NCBI GenBank assembly: GCA_016703785.1
Contig: JADJBM010000008.1
Location: 192,947 to 256,946 of the forward strand
From: Betaproteobacteria bacterium
Lineage (GTDB): Bacteria > Pseudomonadota > Gammaproteobacteria > Burkholderiales > Rhodocyclaceae
Length of the DNA: 64,000 nt
Reading direction: 5' to 3'
The first letter of the stretch is position 1, and the number at the start of each line of letters is the position of its first letter. Below the pieces are notes generated by a model. The model was not told the origin of the DNA, ran no database searches, and worked only from the letters and a program-made list of their open reading frames with translations. The position numbers and the translations under genes were made by a program. Positions 8,356 to 17,569 of this stretch are shown in pieces.

Positions 8356-10230
8356 ATGTGCGGCATCGCCGGCATCGTCGGAAAACGCCCCCTCGAAGAC
8401 CGCGACGCGCTCGCCCGGCTGGTCGATGGCATCGTGCACCGCGGCCCCGACGACCGCGGCGACTACCTGTCGCCGGACGGCTGCTGCGCCCTCGGCCACA
8501 CCCGGCTTGCCATCCTCGACCTCTCCGCCGCCGGCCACCAGCCGATGCGCGACGAGGAAACCGGCAACGCCATCGTCTTCAACGGCGAGATCTACAACTT
8601 CGCCGCCCTGCGTGCGGACTGCGAGGCCGACGGCTTCGTTTTCCGCTCCCATTCCGACACCGAGGTGATCCTCGCCCTCTACCGCAGGCACGGCGTCGAC
8701 TGCCTGCGCCACCTGCGCGGCATGTTCGCCTTCGCGATCTGGGACGAGCGCCGGCAGCGCCTGTTCTTCGCGCGCGACCGGCTCGGCAAGAAACCCTTCC
8801 ACTACGCCGAATCGCGGCAGGGCTTTGCCTTCTGCTCGGAGATCGACCCGCTGGCGCGTCACGCATGGACCGACCGCGCGCTCGACCGCCAGGCGCTGGA
8901 TTTCTACCTGCACCTGCAGTACGTTCCCGCCCCGCTGTGCATCTACCGCGGCATCCGCAAGCTGCCACCGGCGCATTACGGCCTGCTCGACGCCTCAGGC
9001 CTGCGCATTGCACCCTACTGGTCGCTCGACTATCGCGACAAGGTCGAGATGGGCGAGACGGAGGCCCTCGACGCCTTCGAGGCCAAGCTCGCCGAGGCGG
9101 TGAAGCTGCGCATGGTGGCCGACGTGCCGGTCGGCGCGCTCCTCTCCGGCGGCGTCGACTCCAGCGTGATCGTCGCCCTCATGGCGAAGCAGTCCGCCGC
9201 GCCGGTGCGCACCTTCAGCATCGGTTTCCGTGAATCGGGCGTGGACGAATCCGCCTATGCCTGGCAGGCGGCGAAACTCTGCGGAACCGCACATCGGCCG
9301 CACGAACTGGACACGCCTGACATGGCAATGCTGCCCATGCTGGTGCGGCGGTATGGCGAGCCCTATGGCGACGCCTCAGCGCTGCCCTCTTTCACCGTGT
9401 GCGCCGTCGCCCGCGAGGAAGTGAAGGTCGTCATGAACGGCGACGGCGGCGATGAATTGCTGGGCGGCTATCCGCGCTATTCGCTTCCGGACACCACGGT
9501 GCGCTTGTCAGGGTATTTGCATCGCCGCAGGCTGCCACTGCTTGAACCGGTCAATTGGCTCGAGACCCAGGCTCCCTTCCCCTTCAAGAAGATTCGCCGT
9601 CTTGCCCTGCACCATCTGCTTTTGCCCGAAGCAGGATCGTTCACCATGTATGGCGACAGAAGAAATGAGGCGGCGCGGCGCAACCTTCTGCGAGACGACT
9701 CGCTCAAGGGGCGGATCACGCAGTGGCGGACACGCTGGCTGGAGCAGGCGCGGGCCGCCAGCGGCAACGCCGTGGACAGCATGCTCTGGCTGGACAACCA
9801 CACTTATCTTCCTGGCGACCTGCTGGTCAAGATGGACATCGCCTCGATGCATTGCGGCCTTGAAGCGCGGTCGCCCCTGCTTGATCATGAACTGATCGAG
9901 TTCTGCGCCAAACTGCCCGTGTCCTTCAAGGTCAGGAATGGCACCGGCAAATACCTGTTGAAGAAACTGGCGGAACGATATTATCCGGCCGACTTTGTGC
10001 ATCGCCCGAAGATGGGCTTCGGCATCCCCATGGTGTCGTGGCTGCGCAAGCCGCTGGGCGGCATGCTGGTGGATGTTCTGCGTGATCCCGCCTGCATGGC
10101 ACCGCTGAATCTTGCGGAAATCGAAGCCCATCTACGCCGTTTCATTGCTGGTCAGGACGACGAGGCCGCCTTGCTCTGGCCTCTGTTCATGTACGGCCTC
10201 TGGCGCCGCCACGGCGCACCGTCGGATTGA
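8356..10230 (+). CDS. asnB: Asparagine synthase (glutamine-hydrolysing) type amidotransferase
   Basis: A 624-residue AsnB-type protein. Cys2 of the mature MCGIAG start is the class II glutaminase nucleophile, which fixes the start at 8356. The glutaminase domain (about 1-210) has HRGPDD and FNGEIYN, and the synthetase domain has the PPi loop LSGGVDSSV. Members inside polysaccharide loci are thought to amidate uronic acids or amino-sugar acids (WbpS-like) rather than make free asparagine; which applies here cannot be decided from sequence. It starts one base after the preceding stop. The 3' third (about 9230-10200) is less GC-rich than the 5' part. Confidence 0.9.
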   Translation: MCGIAGIVGKRPLEDRDALARLVDGIVHRGPDDRGDYLSPDGCCALGHTRLAILDLSAAGHQPMRDEETGNAIVFNGEIYNFAALRADCEADGFVFRSHSDTEVILALYRRHGVDCLRHLRGMFAFAIWDERRQRLFFARDRLGKKPFHYAESRQGFAFCSEIDPLARHAWTDRALDRQALDFYLHLQYVPAPLCIYRGIRKLPPAHYGLLDASGLRIAPYWSLDYRDKVEMGETEALDAFEAKLAEAVKLRMVADVPVGALLSGGVDSSVIVALMAKQSAAPVRTFSIGFRESGVDESAYAWQAAKLCGTAHRPHELDTPDMAMLPMLVRRYGEPYGDASALPSFTVCAVAREEVKVVMNGDGGDELLGGYPRYSLPDTTVRLSGYLHRRRLPLLEPVNWLETQAPFPFKKIRRLALHHLLLPEAGSFTMYGDRRNEAARRNLLRDDSLKGRITQWRTRWLEQARAASGNAVDSMLWLDNHTYLPGDLLVKMDIASMHCGLEARSPLLDHELIEFCAKLPVSFKVRNGTGKYLLKKLAERYYPADFVHRPKMGFGIPMVSWLRKPLGGMLVDVLRDPACMAPLNLAEIEAHLRRFIAGQDDEAALLWPLFMYGLWRRHGAPSD

Positions 10231-10234
10231 GGTC

Positions 10235-11905
10235 ATGGCCGGCGCGCTGAAGAAGCTGATCCGCTTCGTCGCCGCGCACGGCCCGGCGCCCTTGCTGGGC
10301 GCCTTGATCGACGCCTGCCGCCCGCGGCGCTTCCGCCTCACGATGTCGCCGACGCCGAATTGCAGCTGGCACGTTGCCTGGCAGTGGCCGACGCGGCGGC
10401 GCTTCGAGCTGGCGCTGCGCCACCGCCTCGGACTCGCCCAGGCGGACTTTCGCCGCCGCGCCGAGTCCGCCGACGGCATCGACGCGATGCCGCCCGACGT
10501 GCCGGTCGCCGCCACCGTGCTGCTCGCCAGCGAGCGCGCCCTCGACGATGCCAGGGTGCGCTCCTTCCTGCTGGCGCAGGCCGCAAACGGTGCGCTTCGC
10601 CTCATCCAGCCGGGCGACACCGTTGCGCCGCAGGACGGCACGCTGAATCTGCTCTGCGGCGTCGAGGCGGATACGGAATCCCAGTCCTGCCTGCTCGCGC
10701 TGCGCCGCCGTGGCATCGCCTGCGACTGGCTCGCGTCGACACAGGACACCGCCGCGGAGGACGTGCCACTGCGCGAAGCCTGCCTGCGCCAGGCGACCCC
10801 CTCGGCCGACGGCGGCACGCTCGATTACGCCGCCATCGCCGTGCCGCAGCGGCTGACTTTCCCCCGCGCCGCCGCACCGCTGCCGCGCCCTTTGCGCGTG
10901 CTCACCTACCGCTGGCACGTGCCGCACCAGTACGAGTTGTTCAAGCTCGGCGCCGAGTTCACCCTCGTCAGCGACCTCGGCGAGGGCAGCTGCCGCTGGT
11001 GGGACCTCGGCCAGCGCCCGCTACCCGGCAACGCCCGCTTCACGCACTGGCAGGACATCGACCCGCGCCAGTTCGACCTCGCCATCCTGCACTTCGACGA
11101 GAACGTCCTGCAGGCCGCGGCGGACGCACGCTCCGTCGGCGCGGAGTGGGGCGCGACCTTCCGCTTCCTGCGGCAGCACCTGACGATCCCCTGCGTCGCC
11201 GTCTGCCACGGCACGCCGCAAGCGGATGCACCCACGCAACGGCAGGCACTGGTCGACTTCCTCGGCGACACGCCGGTGGTCGTCAACTCGCACCAGGCGC
11301 AGGCCGAGTGGGGCTTCCGGCAGTCGCGGGTGATCTGGCAGGGTTTCGATCCGGCGGAGTTTCCCTGCCGGCCGGCGCCGGGCCTGCGGGCGCCGCGCCT
11401 CCTCACCTTGCCGCAAGAAGCCACCGCCGAGCGGCCGGGCTACCGTGGCGCACACCTGCTCGAGGCGGTGGCGGCGAGGCTCGCGGCCCCGCTCGAGCGC
11501 CTGTGCGTGCCCGAGCCGAACCTGCTGCTCACCGGCAACGCCTACGCCGATGCGAAGTTCGCCCACTATGTCGCCGCCCTGCACGGCTTCGACATCTACT
11601 TCAACCCGACGCTGCGCTCGCCCATGCCACGCTCGCGCGGCGAGGCCATGCTGTGCGGGCTGGCCACGGTGAATGCCGACAGCCACGACGTCGACCGCTT
11701 CATCGAGAACGGCAGGAACGGCTTCATGGCCGCCACCGCCGAGGAACTCGCCGACCAGCTCGATTTCCTGCTCGCCGACCCGGCGCGCGCCTGGCGCATC
11801 GGCCAGGCCGGACGCGAAACGGCGATACGGCACTTCCACATCGACCGCTACCTCGCCGACTGGCGACAGCTTGTGCGCGACACGCTGGGCAACGATGCGA
11901 TCTGA
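10235..11905 (+). CDS. Glycosyltransferase, GT4-like
   Basis: A 556-residue protein. The recognisable part is the C-terminal donor-binding half: SRVIWQGFDPAEFP, then YFNPTLRSPMPRSRGEAMLCGLA and ENGRNGFMA, which is the usual GT4 arrangement. The first 200 residues are poorly conserved and low in complexity. The ATG at 10235 is chosen because it lies 4 bases after the asnB stop; the upstream in-frame extension overlaps asnB. The last 20 codons (HFHIDRYLADWRQ...) are repeated almost exactly 2.1 kb downstream at 13955-14014, after the acyltransferase gene. Confidence 0.78.
   Translation: MAGALKKLIRFVAAHGPAPLLGALIDACRPRRFRLTMSPTPNCSWHVAWQWPTRRRFELALRHRLGLAQADFRRRAESADGIDAMPPDVPVAATVLLASERALDDARVRSFLLAQAANGALRLIQPGDTVAPQDGTLNLLCGVEADTESQSCLLALRRRGIACDWLASTQDTAAEDVPLREACLRQATPSADGGTLDYAAIAVPQRLTFPRAAAPLPRPLRVLTYRWHVPHQYELFKLGAEFTLVSDLGEGSCRWWDLGQRPLPGNARFTHWQDIDPRQFDLAILHFDENVLQAAADARSVGAEWGATFRFLRQHLTIPCVAVCHGTPQADAPTQRQALVDFLGDTPVVVNSHQAQAEWGFRQSRVIWQGFDPAEFPCRPAPGLRAPRLLTLPQEATAERPGYRGAHLLEAVAARLAAPLERLCVPEPNLLLTGNAYADAKFAHYVAALHGFDIYFNPTLRSPMPRSRGEAMLCGLATVNADSHDVDRFIENGRNGFMAATAEELADQLDFLLADPARAWRIGQAGRETAIRHFHIDRYLADWRQLVRDTLGNDAI
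11846..11905 (+). repeat. 60-bp imperfect direct repeat, copy 1
   Basis: The last 60 bases of the glycosyltransferase gene match 13955-14014 at 54 of 60 positions by my count, in the same orientation and reading frame (RYLADWRQ-VRDTL-NDAI then stop). The final ATGCGATCTGA also provides the overlapping start codon of the acyltransferase gene. Together with copy 2 it brackets that gene. Confidence 0.85.
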
Positions 11906-13868
11906 TATAGCGTACCGTCCGGACATCGATGGCTTGCGGGCGTTGGCGGTGATCGCCGTGATCGGATTCCACGCCTTTCCTGAACTGGTTCACGGCGGGT
12001 TCACCGGGGTTGACGTTTTTTTCGTCATCTCCGGCTTTCTCATCAGCGGGATCATTCTCGTCCGACTTGAGAACGACAACTTCAGCTTCATCGACTTTTA
12101 TGCGCGGCGGGTCAGGCGAATCCTGCCTGCCCTGCTGCCGATTCTGATTGCCAGCCTACTTGTCGGCTGGTTTGCGCTCTTCGCGGACGAATACAGGCAG
12201 TTGGGCAGGCATGTCGCCGCCGGCGCCGGCTTCGTCTCCAATTTCATCCTGATGCAGGAATCCGGTTATTTCGACAATGCGGCGGAAACCAAGCCGCTGC
12301 TGCACCTGTGGTCGCTCAGCATTGAAGAGCAGTTCTATGTCGCCTGGCCTTTGTTGATCGCGCTCCTCTGGCTGCGGCGGAGTCTGTTGCCGGCATTCAT
12401 TCTGCTGACCCTCCTGTTTTCCCTGGCAGTCAGCATTGCCATTACGGCCATAGATGAGGTCGAAGCCTACTATTCGCCTCTGACGCGGTACTGGGAGCTC
12501 ATGGCGGGCAGTCTGCTGGCTTGTCTGCTGCTGTTTGCGCCGCGCCATTTCAAGCACATGGACCAGGCCGGGAGTCGTCTGGGCAATGCGCTATCGCTCA
12601 TCGGGATGGTCCTGATTGTCGTCGCCACGTTCTCATTTTCGAAGCAGAGTCCATTTCCGGGTTGGCGCGCCCTTCTACCCGTCATGGGTACCGCAATGCT
12701 GATCGCCGCCGGACCCGGGGCCTGGATGAACAGCGTGGTGCTGTCACACCGATCGCTGGTTTGGCTGGGATTGATCAGCTACCCGCTCTACCTCTGGCAC
12801 TGGCCTCTCCTGTCATTCCTGCGCATCATCGAAGGCCAGGCGCCGGCCATCGGCTTGCGCCTGGCCGCAATAGTGATCAGCCTCGTGTTGGCGTGGCTGA
12901 CTTACATGTTCATTGAGTCCCCCATTCGGTCCGGTCGCCGGCGTGGGCTGACGGCTGCCTTTGTGGTTCTGATGATGATCGGGGTCGGTTACGCCGGATA
13001 TCATATCCAACAGCAGGGCGGATTCCCGGCAAGGATTGCCGCACAGGCAAGGCATATCCTGGCTGCCTCCGGCGAGTGGGGCTGGCCTGGCAAATCCCTG
13101 CAGCCGCTGAAACTGAACGGGGAAACCTACCAATTCCAGCCGTCCTCCACTCCGAAAACCGTACTGTACTGGGGCGATAGCTATATGCAGCATTACTATC
13201 CGCGCATCGATGCACTGCTGAGCAGAAATCCGGACAATTACAAGTCTGCGCTATTCATGGCTTCCAGTTGCCCCCCCATCCCCGGCGTCAGCGGGGCTGC
13301 ACCCTGCAGGGATCAGGCAAACAATGTGCTGGAGCACGCGCGTGCTTCAAGCGAGATTGACACCGTGGTCATCTCCGCAAGCCTGTATAAGATTTTCCTG
13401 AACGATGCCTCCATGTATGCCTTCAAGCAGGGCTCGGTCGATGAACCTCTGGGGCTGGGCCGGGATGGATCGGAACATGCCTACCGATCCTTGCAGGACA
13501 TGTTTCTTGCCCTTCGCAAATCAGGTAAAAAGGTTTTCCTTGTCCTGCCTCATCCAAATGGCACTAGGCTCGACCCGAAAGGCATCGTCAGGCGAGACCT
13601 GACAAAGCTCGGCGCTTACACCATCGACGACTCCGGCGTAACAAGGGAATCCTTCGGGGCGCGGACCCGACCTATCAGGGAGCGCCTCGTCAGCATCGCC
13701 GGCGCCGCTGAAGTCACGGTCATCGATCCGGTGGCGTTCCTTTGCGATGCTATTGTCTGCCCTTCATTGACCGAGGACGGCGAACCCATGTACATGGATG
13801 CCTATCACTTGCGGCCAGGGTATGTGAGGGGGAATGCGGTCTTCTTGGATGTGACGCTCGAACGTTGA
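11895..13868 (+). CDS. OafA/YrhL-type membrane acyltransferase with SGNH domain
   Basis: A 657-residue acyltransferase-3 family protein. The N-terminal part (about 1-360) contains roughly ten membrane segments with YRPDIDGLRALAV, GFHAF (His26 region), GVDVFFVISGFLI and LWSLSIEEQFYVAWPL, all hallmarks of the family. The C-terminal part (about 400-657) is a periplasmic SGNH hydrolase-like domain with YWGDSYMQHY (catalytic Ser) and a terminal DAYHLRPGY. Such proteins O-acetylate O-antigen or other surface glycans. The ATG lies inside the 3' end of the upstream glycosyltransferase. Its base composition is lower in GC than the flanks, and it sits between 60-bp direct repeats, which suggests acquisition as a cassette. 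Confidence 0.9.
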   Translation: MRSDIAYRPDIDGLRALAVIAVIGFHAFPELVHGGFTGVDVFFVISGFLISGIILVRLENDNFSFIDFYARRVRRILPALLPILIASLLVGWFALFADEYRQLGRHVAAGAGFVSNFILMQESGYFDNAAETKPLLHLWSLSIEEQFYVAWPLLIALLWLRRSLLPAFILLTLLFSLAVSIAITAIDEVEAYYSPLTRYWELMAGSLLACLLLFAPRHFKHMDQAGSRLGNALSLIGMVLIVVATFSFSKQSPFPGWRALLPVMGTAMLIAAGPGAWMNSVVLSHRSLVWLGLISYPLYLWHWPLLSFLRIIEGQAPAIGLRLAAIVISLVLAWLTYMFIESPIRSGRRRGLTAAFVVLMMIGVGYAGYHIQQQGGFPARIAAQARHILAASGEWGWPGKSLQPLKLNGETYQFQPSSTPKTVLYWGDSYMQHYYPRIDALLSRNPDNYKSALFMASSCPPIPGVSGAAPCRDQANNVLEHARASSEIDTVVISASLYKIFLNDASMYAFKQGSVDEPLGLGRDGSEHAYRSLQDMFLALRKSGKKVFLVLPHPNGTRLDPKGIVRRDLTKLGAYTIDDSGVTRESFGARTRPIRERLVSIAGAAEVTVIDPVAFLCDAIVCPSLTEDGEPMYMDAYHLRPGYVRGNAVFLDVTLER

Positions 13869-13933
13869 TGCCATGAAGCCATATGCCCCATGCGTTCCCT
13901 TCCGCGCCGAAGCTGGCCGGAAACGCTACCGAG

Positions 13934-14014
13934 ATGCGCCTCCTTCGCGCAGACCGCTATCTCGCCGACTGGCGGCAGCGCGTGCGCGACACGCTCGACA
14001 ACGATGCGATCTGA
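13934..14014 (+). pseudogene. 3' remnant of a glycosyltransferase gene
   Basis: An open stretch of 26 codons (MRLLRADRYLADWRQ...) whose last 20 codons copy the C-terminus of the glycosyltransferase ending at 11905. The frame stays open upstream to about 13901 with a plausible GT-like tail, but no upstream body is present. It is best read as the left-over end of the original or donor glycosyltransferase gene after the acyltransferase gene was inserted. The stop region overlaps the ATG of the methyltransferase at 14004, as copy 1 overlaps the acyltransferase start. Confidence 0.65.
13955..14014 (+). repeat. 60-bp imperfect direct repeat, copy 2
   Basis: Second copy of the sequence at 11846-11905, with six mismatches by my count, none of them a length change. 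It ends with the same ATGCGATCTGA, which serves as start of the next methyltransferase gene. Confidence 0.85.
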
Positions 14015-14831
14015 ACGCTCCCTGACGCAACAGACCTGGTCGGCGCTGCGCGCGACGCTGATCGGCTGCGGCCTCGCCGAGCCGCTTCTGCGCCGCGGCT
14101 TGCTCGGCCTGGAGGAAACGCGCCGACGCCTCGCCCTGCGCCACCTGCCGGCCGGCGGTCACGGCCTCGAGATCGGCGCCCTGCACTGCCCGCTGCCGCT
14201 GCCGTCGGGTGCGCGGGCGCGCTATGTCGACCGCCACGGCGCGCAGGAATTGCGGCAGCTGCGCGCCGACGCCGGCGCGTCCATCGTCGTGCCCGACCTG
14301 CTCGCCGACGGCTTCACGCTCGGCTGCATCGCCAACGCGAGCCAGGACTTCGTCGTCGCCAACCACGTGCTCGAACACGCCGTCGACGCACTCGGCACGC
14401 TGGAGCACTGGCTGCGCGTGCTGCGCCCGGGGGGCCTGCTCTTCGTCGCCGTTCCGATCGGCGAGCGCTGCTTCGATCGCGGCCGCGCGGTCACGCCGCC
14501 GCAGCATTTCCTCGACGACCGCCGCCTCACGGCGGCCGGCGACAGCGCCGCCATGCGGGAACGCAACCGCACGCACGTCGAGGAGCACCTCGACATCGCC
14601 GCGCCAGCCTTGGCGCGCGAGCGGGGCGCCTCCTGGACGCCGCTGCGCGACGAGGCGCGCGAGCGCGAGATCGCGCGCCTGCTCGGCGCCGATGCAAGCC
14701 AGATCCACCACCACGTCTTCACGCCCGAATCCTTCGCTGCCCTGCTCGGGTTGCTGGGCCCGGCGGCGCGCATCGAGCGCGTCGCCTGCTCCAGCGTCGA
14801 GATCGTCGGCATCGCGAGAAAGGCCGCCTAG
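14004..14831 (+). CDS. SAM-dependent methyltransferase
   Basis: A 275-residue methyltransferase-like protein. The binding fold is suggested by HGLEIGALHCPLP (motif I region, residues about 50-63), VVANHVLEHAVD and LRVLRPGGLLFVAVP, the usual post-motif block of Methyltransf_11 enzymes. A C-terminal HHHVFTPESFAALL follows. The start at 14004 lies inside repeat copy 2; before the cassette insertion this ATG would have overlapped the glycosyltransferase stop at 11905 in the same way. Likely substrate is a glycan intermediate, from context only. Confidence 0.78.
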   Translation: MRSERSLTQQTWSALRATLIGCGLAEPLLRRGLLGLEETRRRLALRHLPAGGHGLEIGALHCPLPLPSGARARYVDRHGAQELRQLRADAGASIVVPDLLADGFTLGCIANASQDFVVANHVLEHAVDALGTLEHWLRVLRPGGLLFVAVPIGERCFDRGRAVTPPQHFLDDRRLTAAGDSAAMRERNRTHVEEHLDIAAPALARERGASWTPLRDEAREREIARLLGADASQIHHHVFTPESFAALLGLLGPAARIERVACSSVEIVGIARKAA

Positions 14832-14864
14832 GATGAAGCTACCCTCACGCTCGCTTCGCTCGCT

Positions 14865-14915
14865 GCCCCCCGCGGGGGCGTGTCAGTGGCTTCGGACGGC
14901 CGGGCGCCACTGACA
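14865..14915 (+). repeat. GC-rich intergenic inverted repeats before a GT2 gene
   Basis: Two hairpins fill the 83-base gap. GCCCCC/GGGGGC occupies 14865-14879 with a 3-base loop. TGTCAGTGGC at 14881-14890 pairs perfectly with GCCACTGACA at 14906-14915, and the second arm includes the A of the next ATG. No Shine-Dalgarno site is visible before that ATG, so the hairpin may influence translation. It resembles repetitive extragenic elements found in related genomes; that is inference. Confidence 0.6.
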
Positions 14916-16609
14916 TGCCGCTCGATCTCTTCCGCGCATTGCGCCAGCGCCCGGCCGGGCAGCTTGCCACGAAGGCCTGGCGCCTGTGGCGCGAGGCAGG
15001 CTCGGCCGGCGTCGCCTGGCGCCTGCGCCTGCTGCGCGCGCAGACTCAGGGCTACGCGCGCTGGCTGCAGGCCGAGGCGGGCCGCGCCGCAGCCGACTGC
15101 ACCGAACTCGATGCGGCGATCGCCGCGCTGCCGGCGCCGCCGCTGATCTCCGTCGTGATGCCGGTCTGCGACGCGCCCGAGCCGTGGCTGCGCCGCGCCA
15201 TCGACTCGGTACGCGAACAGCACTACCCGCACTGGCAGCTGTGCATCGCCGACGATGCCTCGGCCGCGCCGCACGTGCGGCCGTTGCTGGAGGCCGCCGC
15301 GGCCGCCGAGCCGCGCATTCGCCTGACGTTCCGCGAGACGCGCGGCCACATCTGCGCCGCCACCCGCAGCGCGCTGGCGCTGGCCGACGGCGAGTTCGTC
15401 GCCTTCCTCGACCACGACGACGAACTGGCGCCGCTGGCGCTGGCCCGCGTCGCCGCCGAGATCGCCCGTTACCCCGAGGCCGACCTGCTCTACGGCGACG
15501 AGGACCTCATCGGCACCGACGGCCGCCGCCGCGACCCCTACTTCAAGCCCGGCTGGAACCCGGACCTGCTGCGCGCGCAGAACTACGTCTGCCACCTTGC
15601 CGTGTATCGCGCCGCCCTGCTCGCCGGACTCGATGCCTTCCGCCCCGAGGTGCAGGGCAGCCAGGACTGGGATCTCGCCCTGCGCGCCGCAGAGCGGGCG
15701 CGCCGCATCCGCCACATTCCGCACGTCCTCTACCACTGGCGCAGCTTGCCGGGCTCGACGGCGCATTCCGACATTGCCAAGGACTACGCCCTTGAGGCCG
15801 GCCGCCGCGCCGTGCAGGACCATCTCGATCGCTGCCGCGAGGCGGCGACGGTGGAGCAGCTGCCTTTCGGCCACCTGAGGGTGCGCCATGCCCTGCCCGC
15901 GCCGGCGCCCCGCGTGACGCTGGTCGTCGCCGCGCCGGCGGCCCGGCTCGAGGCCTTCCTGAAGGATGCCGGCTGCGAGAACGCGGAGGTGCGCGTCGCC
16001 GGCCACGACGAGGCGCTGCCGCTACGGCTCAACCGCGCTGCTGCCGGCGCCCAGGGAGACATCCTCTGTTTCGTCGACGGCCGCGCGCGCCCGACGGAGG
16101 CCGGCTGGCTGGCCATCCTCGCCGCCGAGGCGGCGCGACCGGGCATCGGCGCCGTCGGCGCGCGCCTGCTCGATGCGGCGGGACGCGTGCGCCATGCCGG
16201 CTACCTCCTGGACGCTCAGGCGGTCGCCCTGCAGCCCTATCTCGGCGCTCCGGCCGCCTTCGCCGGCGTGCGCAACCGCGCCCTGCTGCAACAGAACGTC
16301 ACGGCGGTCTCCGCCGCCTGCCTGGCCGTGCGGCGCGAGGCCTTCGAGCAGGCGGGCGGCTTCGATGCGGACTGCGGCGCCTTCTTCGACGTGGACCTTT
16401 GCCTGCGCCTGGACGCGGCCGGACTGTACAACCTGTGGACGCCGCACGCCACACTGCTGCTCGACGCCCCACCCGCGGCGACTCCGGACACGGCGGACCT
16501 CCGCTTCATGCAGGCGCGCTGGGGCGGACGGCTCGCGCAGGATCCGGCCGGCAATCCGAACCTCGAACTCGTGCGCGGCCTGCCCGTGCCACGCATAATG
16601 GAAGCATGA
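14915..16609 (+). CDS. Two-domain GT2 family glycosyltransferase
   Basis: A 564-residue protein with a helical N-terminus, then a GT-A domain beginning ISVVMPVCDAPEPWLRRAIDSV near residue 79. It contains DDASAAP, the DXD-like FLDHDDEL, LYGDEDLIG and a YFKPGWNPDLL/QDWDLALR block, which is the architecture of rhamnosyltransferase-like GT2 enzymes of O-antigen loci. The C-terminal 230 residues form a second GT2-like half (SAACLAVRREAFEQAGGFD) whose DXD is poorly preserved. Its stop overlaps the next ATG. Confidence 0.85.
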   Translation: MPLDLFRALRQRPAGQLATKAWRLWREAGSAGVAWRLRLLRAQTQGYARWLQAEAGRAAADCTELDAAIAALPAPPLISVVMPVCDAPEPWLRRAIDSVREQHYPHWQLCIADDASAAPHVRPLLEAAAAAEPRIRLTFRETRGHICAATRSALALADGEFVAFLDHDDELAPLALARVAAEIARYPEADLLYGDEDLIGTDGRRRDPYFKPGWNPDLLRAQNYVCHLAVYRAALLAGLDAFRPEVQGSQDWDLALRAAERARRIRHIPHVLYHWRSLPGSTAHSDIAKDYALEAGRRAVQDHLDRCREAATVEQLPFGHLRVRHALPAPAPRVTLVVAAPAARLEAFLKDAGCENAEVRVAGHDEALPLRLNRAAAGAQGDILCFVDGRARPTEAGWLAILAAEAARPGIGAVGARLLDAAGRVRHAGYLLDAQAVALQPYLGAPAAFAGVRNRALLQQNVTAVSAACLAVRREAFEQAGGFDADCGAFFDVDLCLRLDAAGLYNLWTPHATLLLDAPPAATPDTADLRFMQARWGGRLAQDPAGNPNLELVRGLPVPRIMEA

Positions 16610-17568
16610 CACCGCGCTTCTCCATCGCCCTCGCCGCCTGCAACGGCGCGCGCCATCTGCCCGAACTGCTCGACAGCCTCATCGCCCAGCGGCTGCCGCC
16701 CTTCGAGCTGGTCGCCGCCGACGACGCCTCGGGCGACGGCACGGTGCCACTCCTCGAAGCCTTCGCCGCGCGCGCGCCCTTCCCGGTGCGCCTCCTGCGC
16801 AACCCGAAGCGGCTCGGCGTCGAGGAAAACTTCAGCCTCGCGCTCACCGCCTGCAGCGGCGACTGCATCGCCCTGGCCGACCAGGACGACACCTGGCGCG
16901 CGGACAAGCTGGAGAGGCTGGCGCAGGCATTGTCGGCGCCAGAGACGCTGGCGGCCTTCTCGGACGCCGAGGTCGTCGATGACAACCTGGCACCGCTCGG
17001 CTACACGATGTGGCAGCGGGTGCGCTTCACGCCGCGCGAGCAGGCGCGCCTCGCGCAAGGTGAAGGCTTCGCCGTGCTGCTCAAGCACCGCGTCGTCACC
17101 GGCGCCACGCTGGCGGTGAAAGTCAGCCTCCGCGATACGGCGCTGCCGATCCCCGCCGGCTGGCCGCACGACGCCTGGCTGGCCCTGATGGCCGCCGCGC
17201 AGGGCGGGCTCGCCTCCGTGTCTGCGCCGCTGATCGCCTACCGCCAGCACAGCGGTAACGTCGTCGGTGGCTTGCGCAAGTCACTCGCGCAGGAGGCACA
17301 CGCCGCACTCGGCCTCGACCGTGGCGACTGGTACCGCGGAGAACTCGGTCTCTGGCGCACCCTTGCTGCGCGGCTAGAAGCGTCGACCGTGCCTGCCGCG
17401 TCGCGCACTGCACTGAAGGAAAAGATCGCCCACCTGGAAGCCCGCGCGAACCTTCCCGCCGCGCGCTGGCGCCGACTACCCGGCGTGCTGCGCGAAGCGG
17501 CGGCCGGCCGCTACGCCCGCTACGCCCGCAACTGGGGCAGCATCGCGCTCGACCTGCTGGTGAAATAG
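16606..17568 (+). CDS. GT2 family glycosyltransferase
   Basis: A 320-residue GT-A glycosyltransferase. It starts FSIALAACNGARHLPELLDSL, has VAADDASGDGT for nucleotide binding, a metal-binding ALADQDDTW and the acceptor-side WPHDAWL. This pattern is typical of rhamnosyl- and related transferases. The ATG at 16606 overlaps the upstream TGA. The C-terminal 80 residues are basic and may hold the protein at the membrane. Confidence 0.85.
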   Translation: MTPRFSIALAACNGARHLPELLDSLIAQRLPPFELVAADDASGDGTVPLLEAFAARAPFPVRLLRNPKRLGVEENFSLALTACSGDCIALADQDDTWRADKLERLAQALSAPETLAAFSDAEVVDDNLAPLGYTMWQRVRFTPREQARLAQGEGFAVLLKHRVVTGATLAVKVSLRDTALPIPAGWPHDAWLALMAAAQGGLASVSAPLIAYRQHSGNVVGGLRKSLAQEAHAALGLDRGDWYRGELGLWRTLAARLEASTVPAASRTALKEKIAHLEARANLPAARWRRLPGVLREAAAGRYARYARNWGSIALDLLVK

Positions 17569-17569
17569 C

